Source: CAZABP01 sp964483245
GTDB lineage: Bacteria > Planctomycetota > UBA1135 > UBA2386
Assembly: GCA_964483245.1 (NCBI GenBank)
Contig: CAZABP010000078.1
Location: 1 to 15,809, forward strand
Direction of reading: 5' to 3'
Length of the DNA: 15,809 nt
Under the pieces are notes generated by a model. It saw only the letters and a program-made list of their open reading frames with translations. It did not search any database and was not told where the DNA came from. Shown here in pieces: positions 5,994 to 12,344 of the stretch; within the stretch, counting starts at the first letter, position 1; each line of letters begins with the position of its first letter. The translations under genes were made by a program, and so were the position numbers.

Positions 5994-7898
5994 ATGCGGA
6001 GCCTGGTCGTGGTCGCGCTGCTCGGAGCGCTGCTGCTCGTGGCATGGTTGGCGCTGCAGCGCGGCGGGGGTCCCGCGGCACCGACAGCGGAGCCGCGTGC
6101 GCCGGTCGCGGAAACGCCTGTGGAGACGACGCCGTCGGAAGCGCAACGGCCGACGCACGAAACAGCGCTCGTTCCGCCGCCCGCGCGCGAGGTCGTCGCC
6201 GCGCAGCCGGCTCCGGCCGGCATGGAACCGACGCGTCTCACGGTGCTCGTCGTGGATGCATCGGCGGCACCGGTCGCGGGGGCGGACGTCGAGCTGTGGC
6301 GCGCGGCGAATCCGAACCCGCTCGCGCAGCGACCGGCGGAGCGTCTGTTGGCGCAGCAGTGCGCCGCAGATGGAAGCTGCGAGTTCACGATCGAACCGGG
6401 CGCCTGGCGGTTGCGTGCCTCGCACGCGCTGCGTGGTTGCAGCGAGGACGTCGGCACCGACTGGGGCGCGATCCGCACGCAGGGACACCAGGTGATCCGT
6501 TTGCGCGCGCTCGGGCGGGTGCGCGGGATCGTGCGGGATCAGCAGGGCAACCTGCTCACCGGCGCACGCGTGACGATGCTGCCGGGGCGGTATGGCATCG
6601 ATCATCCCGAGCAGATCGAGACGGACGCGACCGGCCGGTTCGACCTCGAGGTGCCCGCTGAATACCCCCTCGAGCTGCATGCGTGGCATCCGCTCGGCGC
6701 GACGGCCCGGCAGGCGGTGCACGTTGCGTCTGGTGGGATCGTCGAGGTCATGTTGCTGCTGCGCGCGCAGTGGACGCTCACCGGCACATTGGAGGATGCC
6801 GCAGGGCGCGCGGTGGCCGGGGCGACGTTGCTGCTGGAGCGGGATGACGAGGAAGTCCGCCGCATGACGACCGGCGAAGACGGCTGCTTCACGGCCGGGT
6901 TGCGCAGTCCGGGTGAACACACGCTGCTCGTGCGCGATCAGGGTTGTGACGTGTTGCGCCAGCGCGTTTGGGTGCCGCCCGGATCGCCGGTGGTGGAGTT
7001 GCGTCTGCGGCTGCCGCTGACACCGGGCATCGAGGGGGTTGTGCTCGCTGCAGACGGCAAGCCAGTCGCTGCGACCGTCATCACGGCTGCCCGCCTCCAC
7101 GGCAACGAGGACGCCCGGCGCGAACGGCCGCGCATCACGACGACCGACGCGCACGGCGCGTTCTGTCTGCGCCATCTCGATGCCGAGGCGACGTACGAAC
7201 TGTTGATCCGCACCCAGCGTGGAGATGCCGTGCGCGCGCCGATCCGGGCAGGGACCACTGGGCTCGTCGTCCAGCTCGATGCCGAGGAACAGCAGGGAGT
7301 GGATGTCCTGCTCGAGCTCCAGCCGGAGGAGCTGCGTCCGGGATTCAACCGCGAGGTCGAACTGTCACGACGCCGCCCGGATGGAACGTGGGAGCCGTTC
7401 CGCGGCGCATCCACGGGCAATGCGCGGGCGGGCGAGCCGATCCCGCTCCACGGGCTCATACCCGGCGAGACGTACGTCGCGCGCGTCCGTGCGTATGGCT
7501 TCCGCCATGCGATGTCCCAGCCGTTCGTCGCCGCGCGCGGACTGGCGATCCCGCTCCCGATCCCGCGTCAGGCGACCCTGGTGGTCGATCTGCGCGACGC
7601 GGCCGGCAACCCGATCGTCGACGCGCCGCTCGAGCAGCGGCCGGGTGAGGAACCGCGCGCCTTTGCTGCGCGCGTCACCGAGAGCAAAGCCCAGCGCCAC
7701 GTGCTGCGTTTCGTGCGCATCGACACGCCGGTCGAAGATGGCGCGCGCGAGCACTATACATCCATGCTGCAACGCCCGATCCCACTGCCACCCGGCCGCT
7801 ACCGCATCGAAGTGACGACGCCTGTTGGTCGAGTCCAGAGCACGGAGATCACGCTCACCTCCGGCCAACGCGCCACGCAGACGATCCTGCTTCGCTGA
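5994..7898 (+). CDS. Exported protein with four carboxypeptidase-regulatory-like repeats (paralogue 1)
   Basis: This 634-residue protein begins with a signal anchor or signal peptide (hydrophobic residues 4-21) and a Pro/Ala/Thr/Glu-rich linker (about 25-78). Four beta-sandwich repeats of the carboxypeptidase D regulatory-like type follow, at about 80-170, 173-255, 260-338 and 343-430. Each has the pattern G.V.D..G.PV.GA, then T..DG.F.., then .Y.L.., for example TLTGTLEDAAGRAVAGATL followed by TGEDGCFTAGL. The C-terminal 200 residues are less clear but contain another VVDLRDAAGNPIVDAPL strand and end in a PGRYRIEVTTP unit. No catalytic motif is seen. Such domains usually serve adhesion or surface structure outside the cytoplasm. 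The next gene is a diverged tandem paralogue. A link to the biosynthetic locus is not shown by anything except position. Confidence 0.8.
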   Translation: MRSLVVVALLGALLLVAWLALQRGGGPAAPTAEPRAPVAETPVETTPSEAQRPTHETALVPPPAREVVAAQPAPAGMEPTRLTVLVVDASAAPVAGADVELWRAANPNPLAQRPAERLLAQQCAADGSCEFTIEPGAWRLRASHALRGCSEDVGTDWGAIRTQGHQVIRLRALGRVRGIVRDQQGNLLTGARVTMLPGRYGIDHPEQIETDATGRFDLEVPAEYPLELHAWHPLGATARQAVHVASGGIVEVMLLLRAQWTLTGTLEDAAGRAVAGATLLLERDDEEVRRMTTGEDGCFTAGLRSPGEHTLLVRDQGCDVLRQRVWVPPGSPVVELRLRLPLTPGIEGVVLAADGKPVAATVITAARLHGNEDARRERPRITTTDAHGAFCLRHLDAEATYELLIRTQRGDAVRAPIRAGTTGLVVQLDAEEQQGVDVLLELQPEELRPGFNREVELSRRRPDGTWEPFRGASTGNARAGEPIPLHGLIPGETYVARVRAYGFRHAMSQPFVAARGLAIPLPIPRQATLVVDLRDAAGNPIVDAPLEQRPGEEPRAFAARVTESKAQRHVLRFVRIDTPVEDGAREHYTSMLQRPIPLPPGRYRIEVTTPVGRVQSTEITLTSGQRATQTILLR

Positions 7899-7920
7899 CC
7901 CGCGCGCGCGCAGTCCGCCG

Positions 7921-7972
7921 CGCCGGTGTCTGACACCCGGTGTACCGGTACACGCGGTGTCAGACACCGGCG
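7921..7972. repeat. Palindrome + GGTGTACCG repeat, copies 2 and 3 head to head (52-bp inverted repeat)
   Basis: Two repeat units face each other and form a 26+26 bp inverted repeat without spacer, with two mismatched positions per arm. Each arm contains the palindrome GGTGTC-T-GACACC (or its complement) and a GTGTACC box meeting at the centre. It starts 22 bp after the stop of the gene ending at 7898. As RNA it would form a long hairpin, so it may act in termination or message protection, but no T tract follows. The rest of the 177-bp gap (7899-8075) holds copy 4 and a small hairpin, ACGTGA-GA-TCACGT at 7986-7999. Confidence 0.85.
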
Positions 7973-8014
7973 CGGCGGTGTTCGTACGTGAGATCACGTG
8001 CGATGTGGCGGAGC

Positions 8015-8039
8015 GCATCTCAGAGATTCGGTGTACCGG
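8015..8039 (+). repeat. Palindrome + GGTGTACCG repeat, copy 4
   Basis: ATCTC-A-GAGAT (8017-8027) is a perfect palindrome about a central A, followed by TC and GGTGTACCGG. The arm sequence differs from the copies at 7.9 and 10.0 kb, yet the self-complementarity is kept. It lies 37 bp before the ATG of the following gene. Confidence 0.8.
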
Positions 8040-8062
8040 TTGGGAGGTGGGCGCCGCCGCGG

Positions 8063-8070
8063 GATACTAC
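8063..8070 (+). promoter_or_regulatory. Candidate -10 element before paralogue 2
   Basis: GATACTAC lies 5-7 nt before the ATG at 8076 in a context (ACTACGCCGC) very like that before the paralogue at 5994 (ACTGCGCCGC), suggesting a duplicated start region. There is no ribosome binding site. The call is tentative. Confidence 0.3.
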
Positions 8071-8075
8071 GCCGC

Positions 8076-9920
8076 ATGCGTCGGGTGACGGTGCTGCTCG
8101 TAGCGCTGCTCGCGGTGTTGGCAGTGGGACTCGCCTGGGTCGGCGCCTCGACGCCAAAGCCGGATGCGCTGCAGGTGAAGGGCCACGCGCAGTCGTCGGC
8201 AGCAGAATCCCCTGAAGCTGCGGACCTGAGCCCGGCAGACGCGGTGCAAGAGGCGTCGCCGGAGAGCATGCGCGAGGAAGCACCGATCGACAGCACGCGA
8301 GGCGTCCTGGTCACGGTCCGTGATCAGGCGGCCAGACCGGTCGCGGGTGCGCACGTCCACGCAAGCAGGATTGCCAGCGGACCGCAGCGAGGCCGGAGCC
8401 TGCAGGAGCTGAGCGCAGAGTCCGACAGCGCCGGACAATGCCGGCTCCACCTCGAGCCAGGTCGGTGGAAGCTGCGCGCGACGTTCGGCGAGCTGTTGGC
8501 CAGCGATCAGTCACGATTGGCGGTGCACGTGCGTAGCGGCGACGAGCAGCACGAACTGATCTTGCGCGAGCACATCCGCATCTCGGGCCACGTGATCGAC
8601 CATCTGGGAGCACCGGTCCCCAATGCGAGCATCTCGCTCGGCCGCGAGCGCGTGGATCTGTTCGCGCAGTCGATCGCGACCACGGATGCCTCCGGCGGAT
8701 TCAGCGCGCTGACGCGCGAAACCGGTGAGCTGGAGCTGCGGGTGACGAGGGGAACCCAGACGGCGTCGCGGAAGTTGACGGTCGGCACCGGTGTTCACCC
8801 GCCGGTCACGGTCCAGCTCCCGCCGACGTGGGAGCTGACCGGAACGGTCCGCGATGCGGCCGGGCAGCCGGTTCCACACGTTTCGATCACCGCGGTCCGG
8901 CCGGACCTCCCCGCGTCACGCAGTCCTCCGCAGCAGGTCAGCAGCCCGACCGATGAGCAGGGGCATTACTCGATCCGGCTGCATGCTTGCGGGACCTACC
9001 GGATCGACGTGCGCGATCAGAGCGCCGTCGTCCACACGCAACCGGTGCAGGTCGCCGAGCGCCCGTTCGTCACGATGCTCGATCTGGTGCTGCCGGCCGC
9101 GCCCAGCATCCGGGGCCGCCTGTGCGACGCCGACGGCAATCCGCTCGCTGGCCGCGAGGTGGTCGCCGACGCGCTGCTGGCGGCCGAGGCGGCTGTTCCG
9201 TCGCGTCGCACGCGCACTCAGGAGGACGGCACGTTCCTGCTGCGCAATCTGCGTCCTGGCGGCAGCTACGACCTGCGGATCGAGCATCGCGTCGGTGATC
9301 CGGGCACGGCGCTGATCGTCGCGGCGGTCCCGGCGGGGGAGCAGCAGCTCGAGCTTCGCACCGAAGCGCCGCAGGCAGCCGCCGCGAGCGTGCACGTCCG
9401 ACTGCAGCCGATCGACGATGGCCCTGCGTACCTCCAGAAGATCCAGCTCTGGCGCCAGGATTCCGCTGGCCAATGGCGAAGTTGGCCCCTTCCGAAGGAT
9501 CTCGCGACGCGCGACCTGCTCACGACGCTGCCGGATCTGCCGCAGGGTCAGCGGTTCGCCGCGGTCGTCGATTGCGACCACTCGCCACCGACGCTGGTCA
9601 AGCCGTTCGTCGCACAGCCGGAGACCGAGTTGGTCGTGCGTACCGGCGAGTCGGTCCTGATCCGCCCGCGTGCCGCCCGAGCCGACGGCAAGCCGCTCGG
9701 GCACTGGCTGTGCAGCATCACACCCATCGACCCGGAGCTGCCCGGCTTCCACGACGGCGAAGCGAGCTACTACGGCGACCTCCGCGCGCGCACGAGCACG
9801 TGGCACCTGGCACCCGGCCGCTACCGGATCTGTGCACGCACGCGCGAAGGTCTGCGCGCCGAACAGATCGTCCAGCTCGCGCACGGCGACCGCATCGAGC
9901 CGCGCCTGCTGCTGCGCTGA
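8076..9920 (+). CDS. Exported protein with four carboxypeptidase-regulatory-like repeats (paralogue 2)
   Basis: This 614-residue protein is a tandem, diverged copy of the one before it. It has an N-terminal hydrophobic segment (4-22), an acidic Ala/Ser/Glu/Pro linker (about 28-72), four repeats at about 76-160, 167-248, 252-340 and 343-430, and a C-terminal region ending in PGRYRICARTREGLRAEQ. The paralogue has PGRYRIEVTTPVGRVQST at the same place. Both end in LLLR or ILLR. I chose the ATG at 8076, since it begins directly with the signal segment; the frame is open back to 7998 but would translate repeat copy 4. No enzyme motif was found. It is probably a periplasmic or surface structural protein. 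Its stop is followed, after 33 bp, by another repeat copy pointing downstream. Confidence 0.8.
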   Translation: MRRVTVLLVALLAVLAVGLAWVGASTPKPDALQVKGHAQSSAAESPEAADLSPADAVQEASPESMREEAPIDSTRGVLVTVRDQAARPVAGAHVHASRIASGPQRGRSLQELSAESDSAGQCRLHLEPGRWKLRATFGELLASDQSRLAVHVRSGDEQHELILREHIRISGHVIDHLGAPVPNASISLGRERVDLFAQSIATTDASGGFSALTRETGELELRVTRGTQTASRKLTVGTGVHPPVTVQLPPTWELTGTVRDAAGQPVPHVSITAVRPDLPASRSPPQQVSSPTDEQGHYSIRLHACGTYRIDVRDQSAVVHTQPVQVAERPFVTMLDLVLPAAPSIRGRLCDADGNPLAGREVVADALLAAEAAVPSRRTRTQEDGTFLLRNLRPGGSYDLRIEHRVGDPGTALIVAAVPAGEQQLELRTEAPQAAAASVHVRLQPIDDGPAYLQKIQLWRQDSAGQWRSWPLPKDLATRDLLTTLPDLPQGQRFAAVVDCDHSPPTLVKPFVAQPETELVVRTGESVLIRPRAARADGKPLGHWLCSITPIDPELPGFHDGEASYYGDLRARTSTWHLAPGRYRICARTREGLRAEQIVQLAHGDRIEPRLLLR

Positions 9921-9953
9921 ACCCGCCACCCTCCGCCGCGCGGCCTGCGCGAA

Positions 9954-10051
9954 GCGGTACACCCCGTCTCTGAGACTCCGTCCGTCACTTAGCGCGAAAA
10001 AACCCGCGCGAACTGACGGCTTCTGTCTCTGAGACCTGGTGTACCGGTTCC
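9954..10051. repeat. Repeat copies 5 and 6 facing each other around a strong hairpin, between convergent genes
   Basis: GGTACACC (9956-9963) pairs with GGTGTACC (10038-10045). Just inside lie two identical palindromes, GTCTC-T-GAGAC (9966-9976 and 10025-10035). At the centre a stem of 15 positions with two mismatches (9982-9996 with 10005-10019, arms beginning CCGTCA and ending TGACGG) encloses an AAAAAACC loop. The structure fills the 132 bp between the plus-strand stop at 9920 and the minus-strand stop at 10053. On either strand it reads gene end, GGTACACC, palindrome, hairpin. A bidirectional terminator or end-protecting structure is plausible; there is no T tract after the stem. Confidence 0.85.
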
Positions 10052-10052
10052 A

Positions 10053-11405
10053 TCAGCGGATCTTGCCGCGCGCGCGCGCCCGCAGCTCCGCCGGGTCGTA
10101 GCCCACCCCTTCCTTCCACACTCGCCGCGTCCGTCCGACCGCCGCGATCTCCTGCGAAGGATCCCCATCCACCCACACGAGATCCGCGAGCTTCCCCGCT
10201 TCGATCGTGCCGAGGTCGCGCTCGACACCGAGGGCCTGCGCCGCATGACCGGTTGCGGCGCGGATCGCGGCGAGCGGTGTGAAGCCGGCATCGACGAGCA
10301 GCTTCATCTCGCGGTGCAGTCCATAGCCGGGGATCAACAGCTTCCCGCCGGGATCGGTGCCGGCGACGACGATGCCGCCGCGGTCGTGCACGAGCCTGAG
10401 GAACGCGAGCTGCTTGCGGACTCCAGCCGCGAACGCATCCGCTTGCTCCTGCGGCAGCTGCTGCAACCGCAGCAGGAACGCGCGCTGCGTCCGCCGCAGC
10501 TCCGGCGCGAGATACTCCTCCCAGTCCGGCGTGACCGGCACCCAGCCGGGCGCCCACATCTCGAAGCTCGCGGTCGTCGCCGACAGCGCGACGCGCCGCT
10601 CCACGATCTGGTCGACGAGCCGTTGCACGGGCGCCGACTCGAGATCGAGCGCGCCGATCGTGGCGAACTTCTGCGCCCACTGCTCGAGCCCGCGCACCTG
10701 CCACGGTGCGAACTCCGACATCGCGAACAGGCCGTGCTCGAGCCGGTCGATTCCGAGCTCGATCGCGCGCGCGGCGGTGATGCTGCCGAGGTGGCCGGTC
10801 ACCCGGATGCCGCGACGATGCGCGTCGCTCAGGATCGCGGCCGCCTCGTCGTCGGTGATCTGCGTCTGCAGCTTCAGACCGTCCATGCGCGGCCCGAACT
10901 CCTCCAGCCACGCGAGCGCCTGCGCCCGATCGGCATACCCACGCAACCACGGCAGCTCCCCCTGCCCCTTCTCGAAGTACGGCCCCGCGCTCAACAGCCG
11001 CGCGCCGACCTGCTCACCGCTGCGCAACCGCTCGCGCAGCGCGAACGCCGCCTCCGGGTCCATCTCGCCCGGCGAGAACGTCGTCGTGACGCCGCCGGCC
11101 AGGAACAGCAGCGGATACGCCTCGTACTGCTCCTTCCCGTCCACGGTGAAGCAATGCCCGTGCGTGTCGAACAGGCCGGGCAGCACCGTGCCGCCGCGCG
11201 CATCGACGATCTCGGCACCTTCTGGTACGCGGACCCCCGGCCCGACGGCCGCGATCCGCGTGCCCCGGATCAACACCGTGCACCCATCGCGCGGCGCCGC
11301 ACCGGTCCCATCGATGACCCGCGCACCGACGATCGCGGTCACCGGCGGATCTCCGGGTGCGAGCGCGAGCAGACCTGCGAACAGAATCCCGAGCGAGGTG
11401 AGCAT
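10053..11405 (-). CDS. Exported metal-dependent amidohydrolase (imidazolonepropionase-like)
   Basis: This 450-residue protein belongs to the amidohydrolase superfamily. A hydrophobic signal peptide (1-17) is followed by the small beta domain (AIVGARVIDGTG), then the TIM-barrel metal ligands: H82 and H84 in FDTHGH, K178 in DGLKLQ as the probable carboxylated lysine, H205 in VTGHLG, H224 in RLEHG, and D351 in VAGTDPGG. All ligand positions of the binuclear type are present. The barrel ends with AIRAATGHAAQALG and GTIEAGKLADLVWVDGDP. I chose the ATG at 11405 because it opens the signal peptide; an upstream ATG at 11456 is in frame but adds a non-signal-like stretch. Substrates of such exported members range from dipeptides to cyclic amides and cannot be told. 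A role in the pathway is unclear. Confidence 0.88.
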   Translation of the reverse strand: MLTSLGILFAGLLALAPGDPPVTAIVGARVIDGTGAAPRDGCTVLIRGTRIAAVGPGVRVPEGAEIVDARGGTVLPGLFDTHGHCFTVDGKEQYEAYPLLFLAGGVTTTFSPGEMDPEAAFALRERLRSGEQVGARLLSAGPYFEKGQGELPWLRGYADRAQALAWLEEFGPRMDGLKLQTQITDDEAAAILSDAHRRGIRVTGHLGSITAARAIELGIDRLEHGLFAMSEFAPWQVRGLEQWAQKFATIGALDLESAPVQRLVDQIVERRVALSATTASFEMWAPGWVPVTPDWEEYLAPELRRTQRAFLLRLQQLPQEQADAFAAGVRKQLAFLRLVHDRGGIVVAGTDPGGKLLIPGYGLHREMKLLVDAGFTPLAAIRAATGHAAQALGVERDLGTIEAGKLADLVWVDGDPSQEIAAVGRTRRVWKEGVGYDPAELRARARGKIR

Positions 11406-11481
11406 GCGCGCAGATACGGACGAGCCACCGCACCGGTCAGCAGCGGTGCACCGCATCCCCGAACTCCGCTCCGCCGCGTCG

Positions 11482-11540
11482 CGTGCGAAAGCGCACGTGA
11501 ACTGACGGCTTGCGTCTCTGAGACCTGGTGTACCGCTTCC
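11482..11540 (+). repeat. Palindrome + GGTGTACCG repeat, copy 7, with adjacent hairpin
   Basis: The unit GAACTGACGGCTT, two variable bases, GTCTC-T-GAGAC (11514-11524), CT, GGTGTACCG and STTCC is almost identical to copy 6 (about 10010-10051), over roughly 42 bp. Just before it lies the perfect hairpin CGTGCG-AAAG-CGCACG (11482-11497). It abuts the 3' end of the minus-strand gene that stops at 11544, just as copy 6 abuts the stop at 10053. The remainder of the 138-bp gap (11406-11481) shows nothing recognisable. Confidence 0.85.
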
Positions 11541-11543
11541 GGC

Positions 11544-11951
11544 TCAGCCCCCGCGCATCGTCGACAGCGAACCGCGCGCGAGCTCCGTCCCGTCCTGCCG
11601 CAGCGTGAAGCGCCACTTGCCGAGCGCGCCGCTCCCACTGATCCACTGCACCCGGATCTCGTAGTCGATCGCGGTCGCGAGCATCGGCTGCAGCGGTTCG
11701 AGCTCCTGCACGCCGACCAGGTAGCCGCTGGCCCGGCCGCGGTCGCCATTCAGTCCGGCCAACACGCCATGGCACGCCGCCGCCTGCGCGGCGATTTCGA
11801 CGGCGGTCTCGATCGGCATGCCGTGATCGGCCGCGAGCGGATGCGCCGCATCGATGCGCGCGGTCGCGATCAGCTCCTCGCGATCGCAGGCGCGGATCGC
11901 GGTCAGCATGCGCGCCGGCGGCACGTGCGGCAGCAGGTCGTCGGGGGTCAT
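11544..11951 (-). CDS. ApeP-like hot-dog dehydratase subunit
   Basis: This 135-residue protein resembles the ApeP-like 3-hydroxyacyl-ACP dehydratases of aryl polyene clusters. It starts LLPHVPPARMLTAI, has ATARIDAAHPLAADHGMP, and then AVEIAAQAAACHG (50-62), in which Glu52 matches the acidic residue of the FabZ central helix. The family dehydrates 3-hydroxyacyl-ACP to the trans-2-enoyl form, which gives conjugated chains if no enoyl reductase acts. Its ATG overlaps the stop of the preceding hot-dog gene by 4 bp (11948-11951), so the two are cotranslated and probably form a heterodimer. It would complete the reaction cycle of the KS/CLF/KR genes 6 kb away. The long open frame upstream is a shadow of the high GC content. 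The family call is by motif memory. Confidence 0.72.
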   Translation of the reverse strand: MTPDDLLPHVPPARMLTAIRACDREELIATARIDAAHPLAADHGMPIETAVEIAAQAAACHGVLAGLNGDRGRASGYLVGVQELEPLQPMLATAIDYEIRVQWISGSGALGKWRFTLRQDGTELARGSLSTMRGG

Positions 11952-12307
11952 TCCTCGTCTCCGAGCGCGCCGCTCGCCACGGTGCGCGTGCCACACTGCA
12001 CGGAGAATCTGCGATCCGCGGTGACCCGCAGCTCCAGCTCGTCGCCCGGACGCGCCGGCGCACGGAACCGGACGTTGCGGAAGCCCCGTTCGCCCGCGAC
12101 CGCCGACACGAGCGCGAGCAGCGCATACCCGGGCACGATCGGATCGCCGGGAAAATGTCCGGCGACGATCGCACTCTCCGCGGGCACGTGCACGCGCACG
12201 GCGATCAGGTCGGCGCCGCCACCAGCCGGCAGCGGCTCGATCCGCAGTCCGTACCAGCGATCGGGCAGCGCGCCCGGGCTCCGGCTTGTCGGCTCGGCAG
12301 GGTCCAT
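11948..12307 (-). CDS. ApeI/FabA-FabZ-like hot-dog dehydratase subunit
   Basis: This 119-residue protein carries GHFPGDPIVPG (50-60), the hallmark of FabA/FabZ/ApeI-type hot-dog proteins, with His51 as the catalytic histidine. After it the helix reads YALLALVSAVAG, so the Glu or Asp expected in FabZ/FabA is absent. The downstream partner has that Glu but lacks a GHFPG motif. The two subunits thus appear to supply complementary halves of an active site, as described for ApeI:ApeP-type pairs. The residual C-terminal part (FRNVRFRAPARPGDELELRV) is typical of the family. It is the first gene of a minus-strand unit and diverges from the secreted protein gene across only 37 bp (12308-12344), where no clear promoter box is seen. 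Confidence 0.78.
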   Translation of the reverse strand: MDPAEPTSRSPGALPDRWYGLRIEPLPAGGGADLIAVRVHVPAESAIVAGHFPGDPIVPGYALLALVSAVAGERGFRNVRFRAPARPGDELELRVTADRRFSVQCGTRTVASGALGDEE

Positions 12308-12344
12308 CTAGCGTTCGCGCTTCCCTCCGATCATTCCGCACCCG

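Noticed and set aside
7921..7972. Terminal inverted repeat of an insertion sequence
   Set aside because: No transposase lies between any pair of copies, the copies sit in separate gaps around intact genes, and no target-site duplication is visible.
5314..11540. CRISPR array
   Set aside because: The repeats are palindromic, irregularly spaced by hundreds to thousands of bases, lie in both orientations, and there are no spacers or cas genes.
10245..12311. 688-codon open frame on the plus strand opposite the amidohydrolase and dehydratases
   Set aside because: Low-complexity Arg/Gln/Leu translation, antisense to three well-supported genes, and it crosses the intergenic repeat.
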